From: Rubritepida sp.
Lineage (GTDB): Bacteria > Pseudomonadota > Alphaproteobacteria > Acetobacterales > Acetobacteraceae
Direction: 5' to 3'
DNA: 5,147 nt
Assembly (NCBI GenBank): GCA_022843345.1
Contig: JALHNW010000179.1
Span: 1-5,147, forward strand
This document shows positions 1-5,147 of this stretch, one piece after another. How positions within the stretch are numbered: position 1 is the first letter of the stretch; each line of letters begins with the position of its first letter. The notes below the pieces were generated by a model. That model was not told the origin of the DNA and did not search any database. It saw only the letters and a list, made by a program, of their open reading frames with translations. A program made the translations under genes and the position numbers.

Positions 1-320
1 GCCCCGAAGACGCGCCCCTGCGCCACGCAGGCCGTCGTGACCCCCAGGGCGGCGATGCGCTGGAGCAGGATCTCGATGCGGATGATCCGCAGGGCGAGGT
101 CGCCCTCGCTGGCCGCATCCAGGTCGGACAGGTCCAGCCCGGTGCAGAAGTTGCGCCCCTCGCCGCGCAGGATCACGAGGCGCGCGCCGGCCGCCAGCGC
201 GGCGTCGAGCGCCGCGTGCAAGCCGTCCACCAGCGCGTCGCCCAGGGCGTTGCCACGCTCCGGGCGGGCCAGCGTCAGGGTCCAGGCGGGGCCGTCCGCG
301 GTGGCCGCGACGGCGCTCAA
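1..320 (-). CDS. Enoyl-CoA hydratase/isomerase (crotonase) family protein, N-terminal part
   Basis: The 106 visible codons read as the start of a crotonase-fold protein, a family that stabilises CoA-thioester enolates and includes enoyl-CoA hydratases, isomerases and hydrolases. Residues 17-26 (LARPERGNAL) match the usual 'RPE..NAL' opening. Residues 48-64 hold a beta strand followed by FCTGLDL, the position of the first oxyanion-hole loop. Residues 99-106 (VAQGRVFG) begin the second oxyanion-hole loop, where the window ends, so the catalytic residues and about 60% of the usual 260 residues are missing and no subclass can be named. The start is taken as TTG at 320-318, which overlaps the TGA of the preceding binding-protein gene (TTGA). 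No ATG or GTG lies between that stop and the conserved opening, and the nearest GAGG is 16 nt upstream, so translation probably depends on coupling. It is probably the next gene of the same operon. The family is clear; the exact start is less so. Confidence 0.87.
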   Translation of the reverse strand, partial: MSAVAATADGPAWTLTLARPERGNALGDALVDGLHAALDAALAAGARLVILRGEGRNFCTGLDLSDLDAASEGDLALRIIRIEILLQRIAALGVTTACVAQGRVFG

Positions 321-1285
321 TCCAGGCTGATCCGCGCCTCGCGGGCGATCGCCTGCCAGCGGGCGGCGCTGGCGGCGACGTAGGCGTCGTTCTCCGCCCG
401 CGGCACCGCCAGCGGCTCGACGAAGGCGTTGCGCAGGCGCGCGGCGGCCTCCGGCGTGCGGGTCCGCTCCAGCGCCTCCGACAGGCGGTCCACGATGGCC
501 GCGGGGGTGCGCCGGGATACCGCCAGGTTGAACCAGACGCCCATGTCGTAGCCGGGCAGCCCCGCCTCCTGCATCGTCGGCACCTCGGGCAGCGAGGCGG
601 GGCGGCGCGCCGTCGTCACCGCCAGGGCGCGGAAGGCGCCGGAGCGCACGTGGGCGGTGGAGGTCGCCGTGGTGTCGAAGCCCCAATCCACGTCCTTCGC
701 CAGCAACGCCGCCACCAGCGGCGCGGAGCCGCGATAGGGCACGTGCGTCGCCTCCAGCCCCGCCATGCGCAGGAACAGCACCGCCGACATGTGCGAGGAC
801 GAACCGTTGCCGACCGAGCCGTAGGTGAGCGGCCGGCGCTTCGCCTCGGCGATGAAGCCCGCCATGTCGGTGGCCTGCACCCGGCCGGGGATGGCGGACA
901 GCACGTTCGCCGCCTCGCCGATGGTGCCCAGCGAGGTGAAGTCGCGCAGCGCATCCACGCCCGAGGCGCCGTACAGCACCGGGTTGACCCCGAACAGCGC
1001 GGTGGTGCCGAGCATGATGGCGTGCCCGTCGGCCTCCGCCTGCGCCGCGGCCTGGACGCCGATGTTGCCGCCGGCGCCGGCACGGTTCTCCACCAGCACG
1101 GGCTGGCCGAGCTCGCGCCCCAGCGGTTCCGCCACCAGTCGCGCCACGATGTCGGTCACGCCGCCGGGCGGGTAGGTGACGATGATGCGCAGCGGGCGCT
1201 GCGGCTGCCAGGGCTGCTGCGCGAGCGCGGGTGCGGCGAGCAGCGCGCCAGGGGCCAGCAGCGCGGCGCGGCGGGTGATGGGCAT
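317..1285 (-). CDS. Bug/TctC-family tripartite tricarboxylate transporter substrate-binding protein
   Basis: This 322-residue protein has the usual length of Bug (TctC) periplasmic receptors, which bind carboxylates and related small molecules for TTT transporters. Residues 1-22 are a signal peptide with a twin-arginine-like TRRAALL start, a hydrophobic Ala/Leu core and an APALA-Q cleavage site, so export by Tat or Sec is expected. Family hallmarks follow: YPPGGVTDIVAR at 38-49 and VENRAGAGGNIG at 65-76 (the two ligand loops), ADGHAIMLGT near 85-94, a HVPYRG segment in mid-protein, and LPEVPTMQEAGLPGYD before the C-terminal helices. ATG at 1285 is supported by GAGGA six bases upstream. It lies 72 nt after the Ldh2-type dehydrogenase gene, and its stop overlaps the crotonase start. 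No TctA or TctB gene is visible. The ligand cannot be predicted; an organic acid related to the neighbouring enzymes is the natural guess. Confidence 0.95.
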   Translation of the reverse strand: MPITRRAALLAPGALLAAPALAQQPWQPQRPLRIIVTYPPGGVTDIVARLVAEPLGRELGQPVLVENRAGAGGNIGVQAAAQAEADGHAIMLGTTALFGVNPVLYGASGVDALRDFTSLGTIGEAANVLSAIPGRVQATDMAGFIAEAKRRPLTYGSVGNGSSSHMSAVLFLRMAGLEATHVPYRGSAPLVAALLAKDVDWGFDTTATSTAHVRSGAFRALAVTTARRPASLPEVPTMQEAGLPGYDMGVWFNLAVSRRTPAAIVDRLSEALERTRTPEAAARLRNAFVEPLAVPRAENDAYVAASAARWQAIAREARISLD

Positions 1286-1291
1286 GGGACG

Positions 1292-1296
1292 TCCTC
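1292..1296 (-). promoter_or_regulatory. Shine-Dalgarno site (GAGGA) for the downstream Bug/TctC gene
   Basis: GAGGA on the minus strand lies six bases before the ATG at 1285-1283. It fixes that start and shows the gene has its own ribosome entry, unlike the neighbours that start inside the preceding stop codon. Confidence 0.75.
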
Positions 1297-1322
1297 GCTT
1301 CCTTGCCCCAAGCGGTAGCGCG

Positions 1323-1347
1323 GCGCCGCCTCCGGGGGAAGCGGCGC
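1323..1347 (-). other. Small GC-rich inverted repeat in the 72-nt intergenic gap
   Basis: The arms GCGCCGC (1323-1329) and GCGGCGC (1341-1347) are perfect 7-bp complements around an 11-nt loop. They lie between the stop of the Ldh2-type gene (1358) and the Shine-Dalgarno site of the next binding-protein gene. No T-run follows on the minus strand, so it does not look like an intrinsic terminator. In DNA this GC-rich it may be chance; a weak mRNA stem that separates expression of the two halves of the operon is possible. The rest of the gap (1286-1357) holds no recognisable promoter. Confidence 0.3.
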
Positions 1348-1357
1348 GTGCGCCGTG

Positions 1358-2437
1358 CTAGAACAGGCTGGCCGCCCCGCAGCGCCCGCAGATCGCGCGG
1401 ATCTGCGCCAGCAGCGTCTCCGGCATGGGGATGCCCGCGGCCAGCCGCGCCTCGCGCTCCATCTCCTCCGGCTCGCCGGCCACCAGCACGGGCTGGGCGG
1501 GGTCGGCCGCCGGCATGGCGTGCAGGGCGTCCACGGTCGCGTCCAGCTCGTCCTCGAAGGCGCCGGGCGGGCGGAAGGCGGCGGGGTCCATCGCCAGGAA
1601 GAAGTGGCCGATGTTGTCCGGCTCGTCCGCGCCGCGCCTGTCGCGCTCGCGCAGCGGCGAGAAGGAGGCGCCGGTGAGCGTGGCGGCCAGAATCTGCGCC
1701 ATCATCGCCAGGCCGTAGCCCTTGTGGCCGCCGCCCGCCGCGTCGCCGCCCAGCGGGGTCAGCCCGCCCTCGGGCCGGCGGAACAGCTGCTCCATGGCGG
1801 CGGCGGAATCGGTGACGGGGCGGCCCTGCCCGTCCACCACCCAGCCTTCGGGGATCGGCTTGCCGTTGAGCTCGTAGACCTTGACCTTGTTCGCCGCGAC
1901 GGTCGTGGTCGCCATGTCCAGCACGAAGGGGCGGTTGCGGCGCGCGGGGGCGGCGAAGGCGATGGGGTTGGTGCCCAGCATCGGCGCGGCGCCGCCGGTC
2001 GGCACCAGCAGCACGCTGCGCGCGGAACTCGTCACCAGCCCCAGCAGCCCCTGCGTCGCCGCCCGCCGGGCGTACCAGCCGGCCGCCCCGAAATGATGCG
2101 AGTTGAAGACGCCCACCGCGCCGATGCCGTGCGCCCTCGCCTTCTCCATCGCCAGATCCATCGCAAAGGCGGCGACGGGGTGGCCCAGCCCGGCCCCGCC
2201 GTCCACCAGCGCGGTCACCCCGCCGTCGCGCACCACGCGGGGCCGCGCATCCAGCCGCACCTGCCCGGCATCGCGCATCCGCTCGTAGAGCATGAGCATG
2301 GAGATGCCGTGCGAATCCACGCCCATGAGGTCGGTGTCGGTCATCACCTCCGCGGTGGTGGCGGCGAGGTCCGCCGGCATCCCCCAGGCGTCGAGGATGG
2401 CGGCGACCTGCGCGCGCACCCTCTCCGCCGGGATCAC
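1358..2437 (-). CDS. Ldh2-family malate/L-lactate/ureidoglycolate-type dehydrogenase
   Basis: This 359-residue protein belongs to the Ldh_2 family (PF02615), NAD(P)-dependent oxidoreductases acting on 2-hydroxyacids or 2-oxoacids such as malate, lactate, ureidoglycolate, sulfolactate or diketogulonate. Visible hallmarks are VDSHGIS around 40-46 with the conserved His43, NSHHFGAAGWY at 112-122, GTNPIAFAAP at 155-164, DMATTTVAANKV at 174-185, GGHKGYGLAMM at 236-246, NIGHFFLAMDP at 275-285 and a C-terminal GEPE...GIPM block at 321-338. The protein is probably cytoplasmic; no signal peptide is seen. The start is GTG at 2437-2435, sharing GTGA with the stop of the upstream binding-protein gene. 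A GTG at 2443 is an equal alternative by sequence. The frame remains open upstream to 2560, but that would bury 41 non-conserved residues inside the previous gene. There is no good Shine-Dalgarno site, so translational coupling is likely. The substrate cannot be read from sequence. Confidence 0.94.
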   Translation of the reverse strand: MIPAERVRAQVAAILDAWGMPADLAATTAEVMTDTDLMGVDSHGISMLMLYERMRDAGQVRLDARPRVVRDGGVTALVDGGAGLGHPVAAFAMDLAMEKARAHGIGAVGVFNSHHFGAAGWYARRAATQGLLGLVTSSARSVLLVPTGGAAPMLGTNPIAFAAPARRNRPFVLDMATTTVAANKVKVYELNGKPIPEGWVVDGQGRPVTDSAAAMEQLFRRPEGGLTPLGGDAAGGGHKGYGLAMMAQILAATLTGASFSPLRERDRRGADEPDNIGHFFLAMDPAAFRPPGAFEDELDATVDALHAMPAADPAQPVLVAGEPEEMEREARLAAGIPMPETLLAQIRAICGRCGAASLF

Positions 2438-3393
2438 TGCCACGGGGTGCGCGCCCAGATGGCGCGGTAGCGGGCGAGCTGCGCGGGCAGCAGCGCCTCC
2501 CATTGCGCGCCGCGCAGGAAGGCCATCGGCAGCTCCAGCTGGCGCGCCTTCTCCACCCATTCCGGCTTCGCCACGGCGCGGGCGATCGCGTCCTCCAGCC
2601 GGCGGGCGATCTCCTCGGGGATGCCGCGCGGGGCGGCCAGGCCGCGCTCGCTGGTCATCACCACGTCGAAGCCTTCCTCGCGGAAGGTGGGCACGTCGGG
2701 CATCAGCTCCCAGCGCGTCTCGCCCATCGCGGCGAGCGCGCGCATCGGCGGGTTGTCGGTGGACAGCATGCCGATCTCGCCCAGGTTCAGCCCGGCCACG
2801 TCGATCTGCTTGCCCAGCAGCGCGTTGCGCACCGGCCCGGCGCCGGCGAAGGGCGCGTGGATGAACTCGGTGCCCGAGGCGGCCTCCAGCAGCGTCAGCC
2901 CCAGGTGGTCGTCGGTGCCGACGCCAGAGGAGGCGACGCTGATCACGCCGGGCCGGCGCTTCGCATCCGCCACCAGGTCGCGCAGCGTGCGCCAGGGGGC
3001 GTCGCGATGCACGACGAAGGCGGAGGGGTCGTCCACCAGCCGCGCCAGCAGCCGGATCTGCGCCGTGTCGTAGCGCACGCGCCGCTGCACGCCGAGCGAG
3101 AGGTAGCCCGGCGTGTTGATGGTCCCCAGCGTGAAGCCGTCCGGCCGGGCGCCCTGCAAGGCGACGTAGGCGGTCTCGCCCCCCGCGCCGGGGCGGTTCA
3201 CCACGACGAAGTTCGCCCCTGGCAGCTCGGCCGCGAGGAAGGGGGCCAGCGCGCGGACCATGACGTCGGTGCCGCCGCCGGGGGCGAAGCCCACGACGAC
3301 CTCGATCGGGCGGCCGGCGGGCCAGGCGGGTTGCGCCAGGGCGGGGGCGGCGGGCAGGGCGGCGGCGGCCGCCAGCAGGGTGCGGCGGCGCAT
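2434..3393 (-). CDS. Bug/TctC-family tripartite tricarboxylate transporter substrate-binding protein
   Basis: This 319-residue periplasmic receptor of the Bug/TctC family has a signal peptide at 1-20 (MRRRTLL, Ala-rich core, APALA-Q cleavage site). Family marks are FAPGGGTDVMVR at 36-47, VVNRPGAGG at 64-72, RPDGFTLGTINTPGY in the next strand, FAGAGP in mid-protein, and LMPDVPTFREEGFD followed by GLAAPRGIPEEI toward the C-terminus. It differs from the other complete receptor in the window: the usual GNIG after the second loop is GETA here (72-75), and the stretch before DVPTF (LSTDNPPMRAL) is also different, so a different ligand is plausible. The start is ATG at 3393-3391, which shares one base with the stop of the RraA-like gene (TGATG). 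GAGGG six bases upstream supports it over the adjacent GTG at 3396. It sits between the RraA-like gene and the Ldh2-type dehydrogenase, with both junctions overlapping. Confidence 0.94.
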   Translation of the reverse strand: MRRRTLLAAAAALPAAPALAQPAWPAGRPIEVVVGFAPGGGTDVMVRALAPFLAAELPGANFVVVNRPGAGGETAYVALQGARPDGFTLGTINTPGYLSLGVQRRVRYDTAQIRLLARLVDDPSAFVVHRDAPWRTLRDLVADAKRRPGVISVASSGVGTDDHLGLTLLEAASGTEFIHAPFAGAGPVRNALLGKQIDVAGLNLGEIGMLSTDNPPMRALAAMGETRWELMPDVPTFREEGFDVVMTSERGLAAPRGIPEEIARRLEDAIARAVAKPEWVEKARQLELPMAFLRGAQWEALLPAQLARYRAIWARTPWQ

Positions 3394-4067
3394 CACACGC
3401 CCTCGCAGCCGAGGCGGCGCAGCGCCTCGTCCACCCAGGCGGCGGAGTGGGTGCCGGCCTCGATGGCGGCTATCTGCCTCTGTTCGGCTTCCTGCTTGGC
3501 CTCGGTGGCCTTCAGCACGGCGTCCACGGCGTCGAAGGGCACGCAGAGCAGGCCGTCCTCGTCGCCGATCACCAGGTCGCCCGGCTCGATCACCATGCCG
3601 TCGAGGGCGATGGGCACGTTGATCTCGCCCGGGCCGTCCTTGTAGGGGCCGCGATGGGTGACGCCAGCGGCGTAGACCGGGAAGGACTGCCCCGCGATGG
3701 CGGCGCTGTCGCGGATTGCGCCGTTGATGACGATGCCCGCCAATCCCCGCTTCACCATCTGCGCCAGCATCAGCTCGCCGATGATGGCGTTCGTCAGGTC
3801 GCCGCCCGCATCCACCACGATCACGTCGCCGGGCTGCGCCAGGCCGAGCGCCTTGTGGACCATGAGGTTGTCGCCGGGGCGCGACTTCACGGTGAAGGCG
3901 GGGCCGGCCAGCACGCCCCCCTGGTGCATCGGGCGCAGCCGCGGCCCGCCGGCCGTCAGGCGCGCCATGCTGTCGCTGATGTTGGCGACGGGCAGCGCCT
4001 TGAAGCGCGCCACGACCTCGGGCGGCACCGCGCGGGCGCGGGGGAGGATGCGGAAGCCGGTGGGCAT
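3393..4067 (-). CDS. RraA-like / 4-hydroxy-4-methyl-2-oxoglutarate aldolase family protein
   Basis: This 224-residue protein has the length and motifs of the RraA/HMG-aldolase family (PF03737). Characterised enzymes of this family cleave 4-carboxy-4-hydroxy-2-oxoadipate or 4-hydroxy-4-methyl-2-oxoglutarate to pyruvate plus another acid and decarboxylate oxaloacetate, using a divalent metal. Visible are VANISDSM at 27-34, GPAFTVKSRPGDN at 55-67, GDVIVVDAGG at 80-89, the IIGELM segment at 95-100 and NGAIRDS at 115-121. R119 and D120 match the catalytic Arg and metal-binding Asp of the Pseudomonas aldolase. Having both the GE and RD positions favours an aldolase/decarboxylase over RraA, the RNase E regulator, and so does the catabolic setting. 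ATG at 4067 has AAGGA seven bases upstream; an open extension to 4127 would overlap the lactonase end and is rejected. It lies 19 nt after the lactonase gene and ends in TGATG with the next receptor gene. The exact substrate is unknown. Confidence 0.92.
   Translation of the reverse strand: MPTGFRILPRARAVPPEVVARFKALPVANISDSMARLTAGGPRLRPMHQGGVLAGPAFTVKSRPGDNLMVHKALGLAQPGDVIVVDAGGDLTNAIIGELMLAQMVKRGLAGIVINGAIRDSAAIAGQSFPVYAAGVTHRGPYKDGPGEINVPIALDGMVIEPGDLVIGDEDGLLCVPFDAVDAVLKATEAKQEAEQRQIAAIEAGTHSAAWVDEALRRLGCEGV
3400..3404 (-). promoter_or_regulatory. Shine-Dalgarno site (GAGGG) inside the end of the RraA-like gene
   Basis: GAGGG on the minus strand lies six bases before the ATG at 3393-3391 and within the last codons of the RraA-like gene. 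It chooses ATG 3393 over the in-frame GTG at 3396 and supports tight coupling of the two genes. Confidence 0.65.
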
Positions 4068-4074
4068 GGGCGTG

Positions 4075-4079
4075 TCCTT
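4075..4079 (-). promoter_or_regulatory. Shine-Dalgarno site (AAGGA) for the RraA-like gene
   Basis: AAGGA on the minus strand lies seven bases before the ATG at 4067-4065, in the 19-nt gap after the lactonase stop codon. It decides the start against the longer open frame that begins at 4127. Confidence 0.75.
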
Positions 4080-4086
4080 TCGTTCG

Positions 4087-5032
4087 TCAGGCGCCAGGGA
4101 CGCCCTGCGCCTCGACGTAGAGGGCATAGACGGACTGGCTGGCGGTCATGAAGAGGCGGTTGCGCCTGCGACCGCCGAAGCACAGGTTGGCGCATCGCTC
4201 GGGAAGCAGGATGCGGCCGATCAGGGTGCCGTCGGGCGCGAAGACGGCGACGCCATCCTGCCCCGCCCCGCCCGAGAATCCAGCCCAGACATTGCCCTGG
4301 GTGTCGCAGCGAATGCCGTCGGCATGGCCAGGATGGGCATCGAAGAACAGGCGGCCGTTGCGCGGCATGCCGTCCACCATGTCGTAGGCGCGCGTGACCT
4401 TGGCGCCCGGGTTGGGCGTGTCCACCACGTAGAGCAGGCGTTCGTCGGGCGAGAAGCACAGCCCGTTGGGGCGCGCCATGTCGTCCACCGCCACGGCCAG
4501 CGCGCCGGTGGCGGGGTCCAGCCGATAGACGCGGAAGGGCATTTCCTGCGGGGCCTTCTCGCCCAGGTAGTTGCCGCGGATGCCGGCGCCGTTGTCGCTG
4601 AACCAGATGGTGCCGTCGCGCCACCACCACGTCGTTCGGGCCGGTCAGCCGCGTGCCCTCGAAGGCATCGGCCAGGACCGTGACGGTGCCGTCATGCTCG
4701 GTGCGCGTGAGCGTCCGGCTGCCGAGGTTGGCCGAGATGAGCCGCCCCTGCCGGTCCCGCGTGTTGCCGTCCGTGTGGCCGGCGGGCCGGCGCAGCGGGG
4801 CGACGGCGCCCGTCTCCTCGTCCCAGCGCAGCAGCGCGTCGCTGGGGATGTCGGCGAAGATGAGGCCGCGCGTGTCGCCGAACCAGACCGGCCCCTCGGT
4901 GAAGCGGAAGCCGGTGGCGATGCGCTCGATCGCGGCGAGCGGCGTGACCAGCGCGGCGAAGCGCGGGTCCAGCACCACCACGTCCGGGTCGGGATAACGG
5001 ACGGGATGGCCCGGCTGCCAGCGGTCGCCCAT
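4087..5032 (-). pseudogene. SMP-30/gluconolactonase-type lactonase, frameshifted near 4618-4622
   Basis: Two reading frames together give one SMP-30/gluconolactonase/LRE beta-propeller protein (PF08450), metal-dependent hydrolases of sugar lactones and similar esters. Frame one runs from ATG 5032 through FTEGPVWFGD (44-53), GNTRDRQGRL (89-98) and TGPNDVVV (130-137, ending at 4622). Frame two resumes at DGTIWFSD from 4617 and runs through RPNGLCFSPDE and HADGIRCD to the stop at 4087. Only four bases separate the two blocks, so one extra base or two missing bases explains the break. Rejoined, the protein is about 314-315 residues, normal for the family, and the expected metal ligands are all present: Glu46, the Asn of RPNG, the Asp of HADGI. 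The substrate-site Asn133 is also there. No signal peptide is seen. Left uncorrected, frame one would give a 358-residue hybrid reading on to 3956 across the RraA-like start. Both halves look well conserved, so a sequencing error or very recent mutation is more likely than old decay. The gene starts 4 nt after the upstream receptor gene. Confidence 0.88.
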
Positions 5033-5036
5033 CGCT

Positions 5037-5147
5037 TCAGCCCCGCGCGAAGCTGCCGGCGGCGGCCACGCGGCCCCTGCGCTCGGTGTCGGCGCGCAGG
5101 AGGGCGGCGAAGGCCTCGCGGCCCATGTCGGCGGGTTCCAGCCCCTG
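5037..5147 (-). CDS. Probable Bug/TctC-family substrate-binding protein, C-terminal end
   Basis: Thirty-six codons run from the window edge to TGA at 5039-5037. They read GLEPADMGREAFAALLRAD, then a basic helix and a short tail ending SFARG. This matches the usual end of Bug/TctC receptors, where a 'G.EP.....EEFAA.IRAE...W..VV..AGI' pattern closes the protein; the usual Trp is Arg here. The bulk of the protein, including signal peptide and ligand loops, lies outside the window, so the call rests on one motif and on the company of two complete Bug genes. Its stop is only 4 nt before the lactonase ATG, so it is probably co-transcribed, and the lactonase has no strong Shine-Dalgarno site of its own. 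Confidence 0.68.
   Translation of the reverse strand, partial: QGLEPADMGREAFAALLRADTERRGRVAAAGSFARG

Noticed and set aside
616..1083. 155-codon minus-strand frame inside the Bug/TctC gene
   Set aside because: It is a +1 shadow, mostly Arg, Pro, Ala, Cys and Ser, inside a gene with clear motifs in its own frame.
1355..2470. 371-codon open frame on the plus strand opposite the Ldh2-type gene
   Set aside because: Its product is rich in His, Arg, Gly and Ala with no recognisable domain, while the minus frame shows a full set of Ldh2 motifs. It is a typical antisense shadow in very high-GC DNA.
2438..2560. Upstream extension of the Ldh2-type gene to an ATG at 2560
   Set aside because: The added 41 residues lie inside the receptor gene and do not resemble the family; GTG 2437 gives the normal length.
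2503..3645. 380-codon open frame on the plus strand across the receptor and RraA-like genes
   Set aside because: It is low-complexity His/Arg/Gly-rich, spans two overlapping real genes on the other strand and has no family resemblance.
4068..4127. Upstream extension of the RraA-like gene to an ATG at 4127
   Set aside because: It would overlap the lactonase C-terminus, adds 20 non-conserved residues, and ATG 4067 has a well placed AAGGA.
3956..4616. Tail of the 358-residue frame that continues past the lactonase break
   Set aside because: After residue 137 it becomes Arg/His/Gly-rich nonsense and its end reads the RraA-like gene out of frame. It is a product of the frameshift, not a fusion protein.
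3697..4683. 328-codon open frame on the plus strand opposite the RraA-like and lactonase genes
   Set aside because: It has no domain-like pattern and a composition explained by third-codon GC bias of the minus-strand genes.
1..5147. CRISPR arrays, tRNA or rRNA genes, insertion sequences, phage or toxin-antitoxin genes
   Set aside because: I saw no spaced repeats, transposase-like motifs, terminal inverted repeats or cloverleaf-like segments. Base and gene style are even across the window.

Overview
The window is very GC-rich (about 70% by eye) with almost no intergenic space, and every supported gene lies on the minus strand. The dense packing, the run of Bug/TctC-type periplasmic binding proteins with arginine-rich, Ala-rich signal peptides, and the GTG/TTG starts fit a high-GC proteobacterium. 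Acetobacteraceae of the Roseomonas kind is my best guess, and Burkholderiales is the main alternative. This is inference from style, not from a marker gene.

Read in the direction of transcription (high to low coordinates), the layout is as follows. (a) 5147-5037: the C-terminal end of a Bug/TctC solute-binding protein, cut by the window edge. (b) 5032-4087: an SMP-30/gluconolactonase-type lactonase whose reading frame breaks near 4618-4622. (c) 4067-3393: an RraA-like / 4-hydroxy-4-methyl-2-oxoglutarate aldolase family protein. (d) 3393-2434: a complete Bug/TctC binding protein. (e) 2437-1358: an Ldh2-family NAD(P)-dependent 2-hydroxyacid dehydrogenase (malate/lactate/ureidoglycolate type). 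(f) 1285-317: a second complete Bug/TctC binding protein. (g) 320-1: the N-terminal part of an enoyl-CoA hydratase/isomerase (crotonase), running off the window.

Spacing is operon-like throughout. There is 4 nt between a and b, 19 nt between b and c, a TGATG overlap between c and d, a GTGA overlap between d and e, 72 nt between e and f, and a TTGA overlap between f and g. I see no convincing internal promoter or terminator, and no RNA gene, mobile element, repeat array or CRISPR. The only gap longer than 20 nt is the 72-nt one, which holds a Shine-Dalgarno site and a small GC-rich inverted repeat.

Taken together the cluster looks like an uptake and catabolism operon for one or more organic acids or sugar-acid lactones: periplasmic capture (three Bug proteins), lactone opening, hydroxyacid oxidation, retro-aldol or decarboxylation chemistry, and a CoA-ester step. 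The substrate cannot be read from the sequence. No TctA/TctB permease genes are in the window. The two most notable points are three different binding proteins interleaved with enzymes in one short operon, and the broken frame of the lactonase.
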